A stretch of DNA of 64,000 bases from Enterococcus florum (GTDB lineage Bacteria > Bacillota > Bacilli > Lactobacillales > Enterococcaceae). The notes below the pieces were generated by a model. It had not been told where the DNA came from. It was given only the letters and a program-made list of their open reading frames with translations, and ran no database searches. The first letter of the stretch is position 1, and the number at the start of each line of letters is the position of its first letter. Location of the stretch: NCBI RefSeq assembly GCF_004309355.1, contig NZ_BJCC01000019.1, positions 1 to 64,000 on the forward strand. Direction: 5' to 3'. Positions 40,366 through 49,326 of the stretch are shown piece after piece. Made by a program: the position numbers and the translations under genes.

Positions 40366-40400
40366 TGAAGAGGCTATGACAGTGATGCCAAGCCTCTTTT
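40366..40400 (+). terminator. Terminator of the cdaA-cdaR-glmM operon
   Basis: AGAGGCT (40369-40375) / AGCCTCT (40391-40397) followed by TTT. A related copy of the 5' arm with its flank (GAGGCTGTGACAG, 40301-40313; compare GAGGCTATGACAG, 40370-40382) lies just after glmM. Confidence 0.6.
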
Positions 40401-40426
40401 CGCAAAAAAAGAAATTAGATAAAAAG

Positions 40427-40469
40427 AAAAGACGTTCAATACTCAAATTACGAGTATTGAACGTCTTTT
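40427..40469. terminator. Bidirectional terminator between glmM and glmS
   Basis: AAAAGACGTTCAATACTC (40427-40444) / GAGTATTGAACGTCTTTT (40452-40469). On the minus strand it is followed by TTTTCTTTTT, so it mainly ends glmS transcripts. Confidence 0.88.
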
Positions 40470-40515
40470 GTCTACAGTCTAAGGAAATCACAAAGGATTT
40501 CCTCTTAACTGTATC

Positions 40516-42324
40516 TTATTCAACTGTGACTGACTTCGCCAGATTACGTGGTTTGTCTACATCATATCCGCGTTCAAGCGTTGCAAAGTAGGCAATTAAT
40601 TGACCAGGAATAACTGATACCAGCGGGCGTAAGAATTGATGAACCACTGGGAGGATGATTTGATCGCCTTCTTTACTTAGCTCCTCGGAAACGATCACCA
40701 AGGTGTGTGCACCGCGACTTTCGACTTCACGAAGATTTCCTCGTGTGTGTGGAGCAGTAACAGCTTCAGTAATGATGCCAATGACAGGTGTTCCGTCTTC
40801 TACTAAGGCAATCGTCCCATGTTTCAATTCGCCAGCAGCAAAGCCTTCTGCTTGGATATAGGAAATTTCTTTTAGTTTTAAAGCTGCTTCCATTGATACA
40901 TAATAGTCTTCGCTTCGCCCGATATAAAAGGCATTCCGCGTTGTGCTTAAATAATCGATCGCAAGTTGACTGATTAACTCTTTCTCATTGATCATTACAT
41001 CCATGGCGTTTGCTGCAATTCCTAATTCCATTGGAAGATCAAAGGATTTTGCAGATAAGACATCCTTCGCTTCGCCTACTGCTTTCGCCAGTACAGTCAA
41101 GACGGCGATTTGGGCGGTGTAGGCTTTTGTCGAAGCGACTGCAATCTCTGGACCCGCATGCAGCAACATCGTGTAGGTCGCCTCGCGAGAAAGGGTAGAG
41201 CCTGCCACATTTGTAATAGTCAACGAAGGATAACCCATCTCACTGGTTTTAACTAATACTTGGCGGCTGTCTGCTGTTTCGCCGCTTTGACTTAAAAAGA
41301 TGAAGAACGGCTTTTGAGATAATAAAGGCATATTGTAGCCAAATTCACTCGACAAGTGGGCCTCCACTGGAATTTGTGAAAGCTGTTCAATGATTTGCTT
41401 GCTGGCTAAACCGGCATGGTAACTTGTCCCGCAGGCAATAATGTAGATTCGATCACTTGCTAGTAAGCTGGTTAGAAGCTCTTGATCAACTGCTACGGCT
41501 CCTGTTTCGTCGGTATATTCACTGATAATCCGACGCATCGTAGCAGGTTGTTCATCGATTTCTTTTAACATGTAGTAAGGATAGGTCCCTTTTTCCATAT
41601 CAGATAGATCGATTTTTGCTTCGTAAGGGCTGCGTTCGATGATCGTTCCTGTTTGGTCTTCAATTTGAACACTGTCCTTTGTGACAATCACAATCTCCCC
41701 GTCATTGATTTCTACAAATTGATTGGTTTGCTCCAACATTGCCATTGCATCACTGCATACTACGTTAAATCCTTCACCTAAACCGATCAATAAGGGACTT
41801 TTGTTTTTCGCTACATAAATGACTGTACGATCTTCTTTGTCAATCAGACCAAACGCATAAGAGCCGCGAATTTCAGCGACTGCCTGTTTGAACGCTTCCT
41901 TTGTGTCTAATCCCTGTTTTGAGAAATATTCTACCAAATGAACAGCAATTTCAGTATCTGTTTCTCCATAAAAATGATCGCTTTCCAAAAAAATTTTTTT
42001 CAGCTCATCATAATTTTCAATTACGCCATTGTGCACTAAAACAAACCGGCCATTTTCGGAAGTATGAGGATGAGCATTTTGTTCGCTAGGTTCTCCATGA
42101 GTTGCCCAGCGAGTATGTCCAATCCCGATTTTTCCTTGAACACTGCTATCAATTTTGCCTTTTAGATCCTTGATCCTGCCTTGAGATTTTACGAGATGAT
42201 CTGTTGAAGAATCAGCCACAAAGATCCCTGCTGAGTCATACCCACGATACTCCAACTTTTCTAAACCCTTAACCAAAATGTCTGCTGCTTTGCTATTTCC
42301 TACGATTCCTACGATTCCACACAT
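40516..42324 (-). CDS. glmS: Glucosamine-6-phosphate synthase (isomerising)
   Basis: Makes glucosamine-6-phosphate from fructose-6-phosphate and glutamine, the committed step to cell-wall amino sugars. The 602-residue protein starts MCGIVGIVG, so Cys2 becomes the N-terminal nucleophile of the glutaminase domain (about 1-235). Two SIS isomerase domains follow (about 280-590), ending in KSVTVE. A glmS ribozyme lies in the leader, so mRNA is destroyed when glucosamine-6-phosphate is abundant. A NagR-like palindrome in the same leader suggests additional transcriptional control. Confidence 0.96.
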   Translation of the reverse strand: MCGIVGIVGNSKAADILVKGLEKLEYRGYDSAGIFVADSSTDHLVKSQGRIKDLKGKIDSSVQGKIGIGHTRWATHGEPSEQNAHPHTSENGRFVLVHNGVIENYDELKKIFLESDHFYGETDTEIAVHLVEYFSKQGLDTKEAFKQAVAEIRGSYAFGLIDKEDRTVIYVAKNKSPLLIGLGEGFNVVCSDAMAMLEQTNQFVEINDGEIVIVTKDSVQIEDQTGTIIERSPYEAKIDLSDMEKGTYPYYMLKEIDEQPATMRRIISEYTDETGAVAVDQELLTSLLASDRIYIIACGTSYHAGLASKQIIEQLSQIPVEAHLSSEFGYNMPLLSQKPFFIFLSQSGETADSRQVLVKTSEMGYPSLTITNVAGSTLSREATYTMLLHAGPEIAVASTKAYTAQIAVLTVLAKAVGEAKDVLSAKSFDLPMELGIAANAMDVMINEKELISQLAIDYLSTTRNAFYIGRSEDYYVSMEAALKLKEISYIQAEGFAAGELKHGTIALVEDGTPVIGIITEAVTAPHTRGNLREVESRGAHTLVIVSEELSKEGDQIILPVVHQFLRPLVSVIPGQLIAYFATLERGYDVDKPRNLAKSVTVE

Positions 42325-42361
42325 AATGTCTTTCCTACTTTCATCATCATTATATGTTTCC

Positions 42362-42498
42362 GTACCACGGGGATATTTTTTTGTCCCTTCTTTTGCAAAA
42401 AGGATTTAAAATAACCTATAGAGTGTGGCACCCTGAAGCTATCCGCCGAAATCTTCGATCAGCTTCTTCCTCGTCACCTCTGAAAAAGGTCTGGCGCT
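42362..42498 (-). ncRNA. glmS ribozyme (glucosamine-6-phosphate-activated)
   Basis: Read on the minus strand the leader shows the ribozyme core in order. Elements are TAGCGCCAGACC (cleavage expected before G at 42497), GGTGACGAGGA, ATCGAAGATTTCGGCGGAT, a TTTTAAATCC segment, and the GGGACAAAAAAATATCCCC hairpin. The spacing agrees with known glmS ribozymes. It ends about 40 bases before the glmS start. The 3' boundary is approximate. Confidence 0.9.
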
Positions 42499-42504
42499 AT
42501 CTTT

Positions 42505-42519
42505 ATTGGTCTAACCAAT
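42505..42519. promoter_or_regulatory. Palindrome resembling a NagR (dre) operator
   Basis: ATTGGT-CTA-ACCAAT, a perfect inverted repeat between the glmS promoter and the ribozyme. Known NagR/DasR-type sites have the same half-sites around a four-base centre, so this one is a base shorter. Confidence 0.45.
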
Positions 42520-42554
42520 TAGATTTTTTGGTATTTCTAACGGAAACACTGATA

Positions 42555-42583
42555 AATATAATATAAATGCCGAATTAAGTCAA
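42555..42583 (-). promoter_or_regulatory. Promoter of glmS
   Basis: On the minus strand TTGACT (42583-42578) and TATATT (42560-42555) are 17 bases apart. The transcript would start about 50 bases before the ribozyme cleavage site. A divergent -10 (TATAAT, 42611-42616) serves the sppA unit. Confidence 0.8.
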
Positions 42584-42717
42584 CCTTTTTTGCCGTAAAA
42601 TTTAAATTGGTATAATTGGAAGAAAGGGAAATTGGCCTCTAAAGCTGCAGCATCACGTCTATTTCCATATCTATTGGAAATAATGTACAATAAAAAAGAA
42701 AACAAAGGAGGAGAAAC

Positions 42718-43005
42718 ATGGAAACCATCAATCAATTGAATGTTGGCCAGTTGAAGGCCTTTATGAAAAAGCTGGAAGAGAATAAAGCAATCAATGATGA
42801 GACGAAAATCTTTCTGGATACTGGTTGGGATAGTCTTCAAGAGGTATTGTCGGACGCATTAAGCGTGGAGGGAGCTCAAACGTTTCAGATTCAGGATCCA
42901 CTCAATGAAGAGGTATTTCTTGGATATACGTTAACAGAAAAAGCAGAAAAAATGCAGGCTTCTGGTGACATTGAGAAGGTAGTTGTCATTCGTAATTTGT
43001 ATTAA
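42718..43005 (+). CDS. Unknown 95-residue protein upstream of sppA
   Basis: An acidic soluble protein without signal peptide or membrane segment; the middle (ETKIFLDTGWDSLQEVLSDA) is predicted mainly helical. AAAGGAGG precedes the ATG clearly. It lies 29 bases before sppA and shares its promoter region, divergent from glmS. I do not recognise the family. Confidence 0.75.
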   Translation: METINQLNVGQLKAFMKKLEENKAINDETKIFLDTGWDSLQEVLSDALSVEGAQTFQIQDPLNEEVFLGYTLTEKAEKMQASGDIEKVVVIRNLY

Positions 43006-43034
43006 AGAGAACCAATTAGATAAGGGGATAAACG

Positions 43035-44060
43035 ATGAACAAACGAAGATGGGCTGCTGTTGGAATTGCGATTATTTTATTTGTTTTTTCAGGAGTGGTG
43101 TCAAGAGTCACTAGAAACGAGGAGCAAACGAATAGGAGTATGAGTCAGGTCAACCAAATGCTTTTTGGAAGTGGACAGCCTGAAGAAGTGGTTGAAGAAG
43201 AGGGGACCAGCAGCAAGAAAATTGTAAAATTGAGTATTGAAGGGACCATTATGAATGACGGAAGCAGTAGTTTGTTTTCGTCAGGAGGGTACAATCATCA
43301 ATCATTTATGAATCAATTAAAGACAGTCCAGCAGGATAGCGAAATAGCAGGGATTTTATTAGAAGTAAATACACCTGGCGGTACAGTGTACGAGACCGCT
43401 GAGATCACAAAAGAACTTAAAAAAATTGGCGAAGATATTCCTGTCTATGTTGCCATGAAAAATCAAGCGGCTAGCGGAGGTTATTATGTTTCAGCACATG
43501 CAGACAAGATTTTCGCTAGCGATGAGACCATCACAGGATCAATCGGTGTGATTATGTCCAATACGAATTATTCGGGACTGATGGAAAAATTAGGAATCAC
43601 GGATGCGACAATCAAGAGTGGTGCGTTAAAAGACATTGGATCCTCTTCTCGGCCACAAACGGATCAAGACCGCGAAGTGTTGCAGGCGTACATTGATAAT
43701 AGTTACAACCGATTTGTGGATGTCGTCGTACAAGGGCGCGAAATGGATGAAGCCAGAGTTCGTGAGCTAGCGGATGGACGCATTTATGATGGCGATCAAG
43801 CGAAGGAAAATGGATTAATCGATGAAATCGGCTACCCGGATGAAGCCTTAGCTGCGCTCAAAAAGGAACAAGATCTAGAGGGAGCTAAAGTTGTCTCCTA
43901 TTCAGATGGCAGTACGGACTTCATCAACAGCTGGTTAGGTAATCAATTGGCGGAAATTCAGGGGTTAAAACCGACGCAAGAACAAACGATCAAAGGAATT
44001 CTTGAAAGTGTAGGAACCCCTCAAGCTCCGAAAGCCATGTACCTATACGGAGGTGAGTAA
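43035..44060 (+). CDS. sppA: Signal peptide peptidase SppA
   Basis: A membrane-bound serine protease that degrades remnant signal peptides. The 341-residue short Gram-positive form has one N-terminal membrane helix (about 6-24) and the ClpP-like domain. The catalytic serine lies in MKNQAASGGYYVS and the general-base lysine in SGALKDIGSSSRP. The adjoining RDD protein starts one base after its stop. In B. subtilis sppA is linked to resistance to antibacterial peptides. Confidence 0.93.
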   Translation: MNKRRWAAVGIAIILFVFSGVVSRVTRNEEQTNRSMSQVNQMLFGSGQPEEVVEEEGTSSKKIVKLSIEGTIMNDGSSSLFSSGGYNHQSFMNQLKTVQQDSEIAGILLEVNTPGGTVYETAEITKELKKIGEDIPVYVAMKNQAASGGYYVSAHADKIFASDETITGSIGVIMSNTNYSGLMEKLGITDATIKSGALKDIGSSSRPQTDQDREVLQAYIDNSYNRFVDVVVQGREMDEARVRELADGRIYDGDQAKENGLIDEIGYPDEALAALKKEQDLEGAKVVSYSDGSTDFINSWLGNQLAEIQGLKPTQEQTIKGILESVGTPQAPKAMYLYGGE

Positions 44061-44061
44061 A

Positions 44062-44640
44062 ATGACTGAGGATAAAAAGCCAGCGGTTGGGCCGAAAACA
44101 GCGCAAGAACGATTGTCTCAAGCTGCGATCCAGCAGGATAAAACCATCATTCAGCAGTTTCATGGCTACCCTAATTATTATTATGCAGGCTTTTGGATTC
44201 GCATGTTTGCCTTCTTGCTGGACACCTTATGTATAACGGCAATTACCAATGTATTGATCGGTTCTATCTTCAATCTGATCAATTTAGAAAAGCACTCAGA
44301 ACTGTTTAGTCCGTATGGAGTAGCGGCCTTAGTCGTTTATCTTCTCTATTTTATTCTTTTGACTAAAATCAATCACGGGCAAACAATTGGAAAAATGGCA
44401 TTCGGGATTCGTGTCGTCTGCTTCCAGGAAGAGATACTGAGCTGGAAAACTGTTCTGATTCGTGAAGGGGCTTGTCGGTTTATTCTAAAGAACCCTTTCT
44501 TCATGTTAGGCTATTTGCTGGTTTTGTTTACACCGAATAAACAGCACTTGGGAGATTTTTTTACAGATACAAGTGTCGTAACGATCAATCTGCTTCGTGC
44601 TGAAATGGAAGGAATCAATTTATCCAATGAGCAATATTGA
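44062..44640 (+). CDS. RDD family membrane protein
   Basis: A 192-residue protein. A soluble N-terminus is followed by an RDD domain starting YAGFWIRMFAFLLDTLC, with the characteristic Arg and Asp residues, three to four membrane segments and GQTIGKMAFGIRVV. In B. subtilis the homologue next to sppA (YteJ) acts with it, which fits this gene pair. ACGGAGGTG at 44047-44055 selects ATG 44062; a GTG at 44053 would overlap the ribosome site. Confidence 0.85.
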   Translation: MTEDKKPAVGPKTAQERLSQAAIQQDKTIIQQFHGYPNYYYAGFWIRMFAFLLDTLCITAITNVLIGSIFNLINLEKHSELFSPYGVAALVVYLLYFILLTKINHGQTIGKMAFGIRVVCFQEEILSWKTVLIREGACRFILKNPFFMLGYLLVLFTPNKQHLGDFFTDTSVVTINLLRAEMEGINLSNEQY

Positions 44641-45553
44641 GTTTCCAAGGAATTATGATTTCTATTTATCAAAAGGTCGAGAAGCATTGGAGGCAGGTCA
44701 TTTATCTGAGGGATTGTATTTTTTAGAAGAAGCGTATCTAAAAAAACAAGAAACAATTGTCAATTGGCTGATCGTTTCTACAGCTTTTGAATTGGGAGAA
44801 TTTGTTAAAGCACTGAACTATATGAATGAGGAAAAGGCCTTTTATTTGGAGTCTGTCGAACGATTTACCTTATACTTCCAAGCACTTCTAGTTGTTAAGC
44901 AATTTGACTTAGCGAGAAAAGTTCTGTGGGATACAAAGCAGCGAAAGCTGTTTTCTGAAGAAGAACAGCACGGCTTTGATTATCAGTTAGAATTGCAGGA
45001 ACAGCTCCATCAGGTAGAACGTCAGCAGATGATCAAGGAGATCAAGAAACGCTTGGAGGATTTACCAAATCAGACAGCCTATGAGCAGATGGTTCAGGTA
45101 AAAGAAATTGCAGCAATGTCATTAAAACAAAAGGTCCAGTTGAGCCAGAAAATGTTGACTAATCCATCCGTTACACCGATCGTTCGAAATTTTCTATTTG
45201 AAGAATTGTCCAGAAGCGGGGTCAATCAAGAAATTGAGATCATCGCTGTTGATGGAAGCAGACTCAAATTGAATCCGGTAGAGATCGGTTTGCCTGAGTA
45301 TAGCGTGCTGGAGCGATCCATTGCCGAAAAAATGAAACAGGAGTTGGCTGACACGGACCCTGTTTTATTAGAGAATCTGTTGGAGGAATTGCGTCTGGAA
45401 ATGGCTCTTCTCTATCCGATCCAATCAGCTTACGATGATCCAAAAGGATGGACAGCGAGCCTTTATTCAGAGTACCTCGAACGACCACTGTCTCTTCATC
45501 CAAGGATTGAGAAAATCAGAGGGATTTTAAAGAAGGCAATGGTGGTTCTTTAA
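44627..45553 (+). CDS. TPR-like protein of unknown function (DUF3196-type)
   Basis: A 308-residue soluble protein. The first 110 residues form helical repeats of TPR type (LSKGREALEAGHLSEGLYFL, AFELGEFVKALNYM), and a coiled-coil stretch with charged residues follows (about 110-165). The C-terminal part is acidic and alpha-beta. The start at 44627 overlaps the RDD gene by 14 bases, so it is translated from the same mRNA as sppA. The family name is from memory and tentative; the function is unknown. Confidence 0.75.
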   Translation: MSNIEFPRNYDFYLSKGREALEAGHLSEGLYFLEEAYLKKQETIVNWLIVSTAFELGEFVKALNYMNEEKAFYLESVERFTLYFQALLVVKQFDLARKVLWDTKQRKLFSEEEQHGFDYQLELQEQLHQVERQQMIKEIKKRLEDLPNQTAYEQMVQVKEIAAMSLKQKVQLSQKMLTNPSVTPIVRNFLFEELSRSGVNQEIEIIAVDGSRLKLNPVEIGLPEYSVLERSIAEKMKQELADTDPVLLENLLEELRLEMALLYPIQSAYDDPKGWTASLYSEYLERPLSLHPRIEKIRGILKKAMVVL

Positions 45554-45592
45554 GTGAGAAAGTCAGCCATTTCAATAGCTTTATATTTACAA

Positions 45593-45621
45593 TTGACAAC
45601 CAGTAGTGTACTATTTAATAG
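45593..45621 (+). promoter_or_regulatory. Promoter of tig
   Basis: Consensus TTGACA (45593-45598) and TAATAG (45616-45621) at 17 bases, about 40 bases before the start codon. Confidence 0.65.
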
Positions 45622-45663
45622 TATGCAAAAATGCAAGTATATTAGTATTCGGAGGGAACCAAC

Positions 45664-46947
45664 TTGACTGCAACATTTGAAAAAACTGGCACCAATGATG
45701 GTGTATTAACTTTCTCGATTGAACAAGCAGAAATCCAAAAAGGATTGACAAATGCCTTCAACAAAGTGAAAAAAAATCTGAATGTACCTGGCTTCCGTAA
45801 AGGAAAAGTTTCTCGCCAAGTATTTAACCGTATGTACGGTGAAGAAGCGCTCTATGAAGATGCGTTGAACGATGTATTACCTGCCGCTTATGAAGCAGCG
45901 ATTAAGGAAGCTGGGATTGATCCAGTTTCTCAGCCTAAAATCGATGTAGAAAGCATGGAAAAAGGGCAAGATTGGGTCATCAAAGCGGAAGTAACCGTAA
46001 AACCTGAAGTAAAATTAGGTGATTACAAGGATTTAGAAGTGCCTAAGCAGGATATGGAAGTAACGGATGAAGACGTGGAAGCACGTTTGAAACGCGAACA
46101 AGAAAGTCAAGCTGAATTAGTGATTAAGGAAGACGAAGCTGCAGCAGATGGCGATACAGCAGTCATTGACTTCGAAGGATTTGTTGGAGAAGAATCTTTT
46201 GAAGGCGGGAAAGGCGAGAACTACTCGCTTGAACTTGGCTCTGGTTCATTCATTCCTGGATTTGAAGAACAAGTGGTTGGTCACAAAGCCGGTGATGAGT
46301 TCGACGTTACAGTAACTTTCCCTGAAGACTACCAAGCAGAAGATCTTGCTGGAAAAGAAGCGGTCTTCAAAGTGAAAGTACATGAAGTAAAATCAAAAGA
46401 ACTACCAGAATTAGACGATGATTTTGCAAAAGACGTAGATGATGAAGTTGAATCTTTAGACGAGTTGAAAGAAAAATACCGTAAAGAATTGACTGAACAA
46501 AAAGAGCAAGCAGCTAAAGATGCTGTTGAAGAAGCAGCGATCAAGCAAGCAGTCGACAATGCTGAGGTAGTTGAGTTGCCGCATGTGATGGTTCATGACG
46601 AAGTACACCGTTCAATGGATGAGTTTCTAAACAACATGCAGCGTCAAGGAATTTCTCCAGAAATGTATTACCAACTAACTGGTTCAACAGAAGCAGACCT
46701 TCATACTCAATTTGAAGGAGAAGCTGAAAATCGCGTGAAAACGAATTTAGTCATGGAAGCTATTGTTGAAGCTGAAAAAATCGAAGCATCTGAAGAAGAT
46801 GTGGAAAAAGAGATCAAGGATTTGGCTGAAATGTATCAAATGCCAGAAGATCAAATTCGTCGTGTCTTAACAGAAGATATGCTTGAACACGACATTAAAG
46901 TTAAAAAAGCGGTTGAACTTGTTACTGGGACTGCCGTAGAAAAATAG
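45664..46947 (+). CDS. tig: Trigger factor
   Basis: A ribosome-bound chaperone with peptidyl-prolyl isomerase activity. The 427 residues show the N-terminal ribosome-binding domain with the signature [12 protein letters not shown] (about 40), the FKBP domain (about 150-240; [20 protein letters not shown]) and the C-terminal chaperone arms. The start is TTG at 45664, with GGAGGG seven to eight bases before it and no better ATG. It lies before clpX as in many Firmicutes, but with its own terminator. Confidence 0.95.
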   Translation: MTATFEKTGTNDGVLTFSIEQAEIQKGLTNAFNKVKKNLNVPGFRKGKVSRQVFNRMYGEEALYEDALNDVLPAAYEAAIKEAGIDPVSQPKIDVESMEKGQDWVIKAEVTVKPEVKLGDYKDLEVPKQDMEVTDEDVEARLKREQESQAELVIKEDEAAADGDTAVIDFEGFVGEESFEGGKGENYSLELGSGSFIPGFEEQVVGHKAGDEFDVTVTFPEDYQAEDLAGKEAVFKVKVHEVKSKELPELDDDFAKDVDDEVESLDELKEKYRKELTEQKEQAAKDAVEEAAIKQAVDNAEVVELPHVMVHDEVHRSMDEFLNNMQRQGISPEMYYQLTGSTEADLHTQFEGEAENRVKTNLVMEAIVEAEKIEASEEDVEKEIKDLAEMYQMPEDQIRRVLTEDMLEHDIKVKKAVELVTGTAVEK

Positions 46948-46955
46948 AGTCAGAG

Positions 46956-46985
46956 TGCACGATCCTTTAAGGGTCGTGCATTTTT
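46956..46985 (+). terminator. Terminator of tig
   Basis: TGCACGATCC / GGGTCGTGCA followed by TTTTT. Confidence 0.9.
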
Positions 46986-47134
46986 GGTTTCACATCGCTT
47001 GATGCTGATATGTGATTGATTAAAAATAATCTAAATTCAGCGACTATCTTTGTCTTTTTTTACGTATATGTTATTATAGATAAAGACTGCAATCGTGGAA
47101 ACACTTGTGGAAAATGAAACAAGAGGTGAAGGCT

Positions 47135-48379
47135 ATGTATGAGAGCACTGGTGCAGGGGATACAGTACGTTGTTCTTTTTGCGGTAAGACTCAAGAAGAA
47201 GTTAAAAAAATTGTTGCAGGCCCTGGGGTTTACATCTGTAATGAATGTATTGATCTGTGCAAGGAAATCATCGATGAGGAATTCCACGAAGAAGCCATTC
47301 GGGAGTTTATTGACGTACCGAAACCAAAAGAAATCTTGGACGTGTTGAATGAATACGTGATTGGTCAGGATCGCGCAAAACGCGCCTTGTCAGTTGCTGT
47401 GTATAATCATTATAAGCGTGTGAATACAGAAAGGGATGTTTCAGATGAAGTGGAATTGCAAAAGAGCAATATTTGCTTGATCGGTCCTACGGGTTCCGGG
47501 AAAACCTTTTTGGCACAAACGCTGGCTCGGACGTTGAATGTTCCGTTTGCTATTGCTGATGCTACGAGTTTGACTGAGGCTGGATATGTCGGTGAAGATG
47601 TGGAGAATATCTTATTGAAACTTTTACAAGCTGCCGATTATAACGTCGAGCGCGCTGAAAAAGGGATTATTTATATTGATGAAATCGACAAAATCACTCG
47701 TAAGGGAGATAATGTATCGATTACTCGCGATGTTTCTGGAGAGGGCGTTCAGCAAGCTCTGCTGAAAATTCTTGAAGGAACGGTAGCTAGCGTTCCCCCA
47801 CAAGGTGGACGCAAGCATCCTCATCAGGAATTTATCCAAATCGACACTACCAATATCTTGTTTATCGTTGGCGGGGCATTTGATGGCATCGAGACTATCG
47901 TCAAAAATCGGATGGGTGAAAAAACAATCGGATTTGGAACCAACAACAAAAAAATCGATGAAAGCGAAAGTATCATGCAACAGATCATTCCAGAAGATCT
48001 GTTAAAATTCGGGTTGATTCCTGAATTTATCGGACGATTGCCTGTTACTGCCGCTTTGGAGAAATTGACCGTTGATGATTTGGTACGTATTTTAACAGAA
48101 CCTAAAAATGCATTGGTCAAACAATACCAAAAGCTGTTGTCTTACGATGACACGGAGTTAGAATTTGAAGATGAAGGCTTGCGTGCTATTGCTGAAAAAG
48201 CGATCTCTCGCAATACTGGTGCCCGTGGATTACGGTCGATCATTGAAGATATTATGATGGATGTGATGTTTGATATTCCGTCAGACGATACGATCCAGAA
48301 GGTTGTCTTGACTAAAGAAGCAGTCGAAGGAACCGGAAAACCAGTGATCCAGTATTTAAATGAGAAAAAAGCAGGTTAG
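47135..48379 (+). CDS. clpX: ATP-dependent Clp protease, unfoldase subunit ClpX
   Basis: A 414-residue AAA+ unfoldase that delivers proteins to ClpP. The N-terminal zinc domain ([16 protein letters not shown]) is followed by Walker A GPTGSGKT, Walker [11 protein letters not shown] and the ClpP-contact IGF loop (KTIGFGTNN). ATG 47135 is preferred because GAGGTGA lies seven bases before it and it gives the usual N-terminus; the TTG at 47105 would add ten residues. Confidence 0.95.
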   Translation: MYESTGAGDTVRCSFCGKTQEEVKKIVAGPGVYICNECIDLCKEIIDEEFHEEAIREFIDVPKPKEILDVLNEYVIGQDRAKRALSVAVYNHYKRVNTERDVSDEVELQKSNICLIGPTGSGKTFLAQTLARTLNVPFAIADATSLTEAGYVGEDVENILLKLLQAADYNVERAEKGIIYIDEIDKITRKGDNVSITRDVSGEGVQQALLKILEGTVASVPPQGGRKHPHQEFIQIDTTNILFIVGGAFDGIETIVKNRMGEKTIGFGTNNKKIDESESIMQQIIPEDLLKFGLIPEFIGRLPVTAALEKLTVDDLVRILTEPKNALVKQYQKLLSYDDTELEFEDEGLRAIAEKAISRNTGARGLRSIIEDIMMDVMFDIPSDDTIQKVVLTKEAVEGTGKPVIQYLNEKKAG

Positions 48380-48385
48380 ATAAAC

Positions 48386-48432
48386 AGACTGGGACAAAAG
48401 GTCGATCGGACTTTTTCGACCAGTCTTTTTTG
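48386..48432 (+). terminator. Terminator of clpX
   Basis: AGACTGG (48386-48392) / CCAGTCT with an inner GGTCGA/TCGACC stem and seven T residues. The GACTGGGACAAAA start is a common pattern of enterococcal and streptococcal terminators. Confidence 0.88.
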
Positions 48433-48455
48433 CAAAATAACTAAAGGGGTGTTAT

Positions 48456-49052
48456 ATGAAAGTTCATCAGGCAGAAATAGTGATTAGTGCAGTTTCTCCT
48501 AAGCAGTATCCTGAAAGCGATCTTCCAGAAATTGCTTTAGCAGGCAGGTCCAATGTTGGAAAGTCTTCTTTTATCAACACACTAATTAATCGTAAAAATC
48601 TTGCCCGTACCTCTGGCAAACCAGGGAAGACCCAAACGTTGAATTTTTATTTGATCGAAAATGCTTTACACTTTGTAGATGTTCCCGGCTATGGCTATGC
48701 CAAGGTCTCAAAAACGGAGCGTGCCAAATGGGGAGAGATGATTGAAACGTATATCACGTCCCGGAAACAGTTAAAAGCAGTGGTGTCGCTAGTAGATGCA
48801 CGGCACGAACCTAGTACTGAAGATGTTCAAATGTATGAATTTTTAAAGTATTACGGCATACCCGTTATTGTCGTAGCAACGAAGATCGATAAGATTCCAC
48901 GGGGAAAATGGAATAAGCATACCAGTGTTATTAAGAAAAAATTGGATTTTGATCCCAAAGATACCTTCATTTTGTTCTCTTCCGAAACGAAGCAGGGAAA
49001 AGAAGAAGCTTGGAAAGCGATCGAAAAAATGATAAAAGAGGACAAAGTCTAA
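48456..49052 (+). CDS. engB: Ribosome-biogenesis GTPase EngB (YsxC/YihA)
   Basis: An essential GTPase for assembly of the large ribosomal subunit. The 198 residues contain G1 [10 protein letters not shown]3 DVPGYG, G4 ATKIDK and the family start [11 protein letters not shown]. Its stop codon overlaps that of a small convergent gene, and the shared terminator begins inside its last codons. Confidence 0.94.
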   Translation: MKVHQAEIVISAVSPKQYPESDLPEIALAGRSNVGKSSFINTLINRKNLARTSGKPGKTQTLNFYLIENALHFVDVPGYGYAKVSKTERAKWGEMIETYITSRKQLKAVVSLVDARHEPSTEDVQMYEFLKYYGIPVIVVATKIDKIPRGKWNKHTSVIKKKLDFDPKDTFILFSSETKQGKEEAWKAIEKMIKEDKV

Positions 49053-49072
49053 GCTTTGTCCTCTTTCTTTTT
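49037..49072. terminator. Bidirectional terminator containing two stop codons
   Basis: AGAGGACAAAG (49037-49047) / CTTTGTCCTCT (49054-49064), followed by TTCTTTTT on plus and TTTATCATTTTTT on minus. The stop codons of engB and the 49-residue gene both lie in its loop. Confidence 0.85.
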
Positions 49073-49198
49073 GTCCTCTGCTTTTAAAAACTGTTCAATC
49101 TTTTCATTGGGTTGGATCTCTTCCTTTTTATCCGGGTCGATGGCGAACTCTTCAAAAAGCTTGTCTAAATTATCTGTACGTTCAAATTTTAATCCCAT
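49049..49198 (-). CDS. Small acidic protein, 49 residues (SPJ_0845-like, tentative)
   Basis: The frame starts [20 protein letters not shown] and ends in a charged tail [10 protein letters not shown] perfect GGAGGTG lies seven bases before the ATG, and a promoter with 17-base spacing stands at 49222-49250. All this shows a genuine gene. No membrane segment. The position after engB and the LDKLFEEFA motif remind me of a small streptococcal/enterococcal family named SPJ_0845; I cannot verify this. Function unknown. Confidence 0.78.
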   Translation of the reverse strand: MGLKFERTDNLDKLFEEFAIDPDKKEEIQPNEKIEQFLKAEDKKKEDKA

Positions 49199-49221
49199 AA
49201 GTTGACACCTCCACATGTCAT

Positions 49222-49250
49222 ACTATAGTCAATTCAAAGTGATTTGGCAA
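49222..49250 (-). promoter_or_regulatory. Promoter of the 49-residue gene
   Basis: On the minus strand TTGCCA (49250-49245) and TATAGT (49227-49222), 17 bases apart, with the ribosome site about ten bases downstream of the -10 element. Confidence 0.7.
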
Positions 49251-49326
49251 ACTTTCAATCAATTTCTTATCATTTTTAAAAAGTTTACGTTATAATTATT
49301 ATATAGAGAAACAAGGGGGAAAGACA

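Noticed and set aside
40788-42089. Plus-strand frames opposite glmS
   Set aside because: No ribosome sites or plausible products; they mirror the glmS coding sequence.
42421-42436. T-box-like text GTGTGGCACCC before the sppA unit on the plus strand
   Set aside because: It is the reverse complement of the glmS ribozyme and lacks the rest of a T-box.
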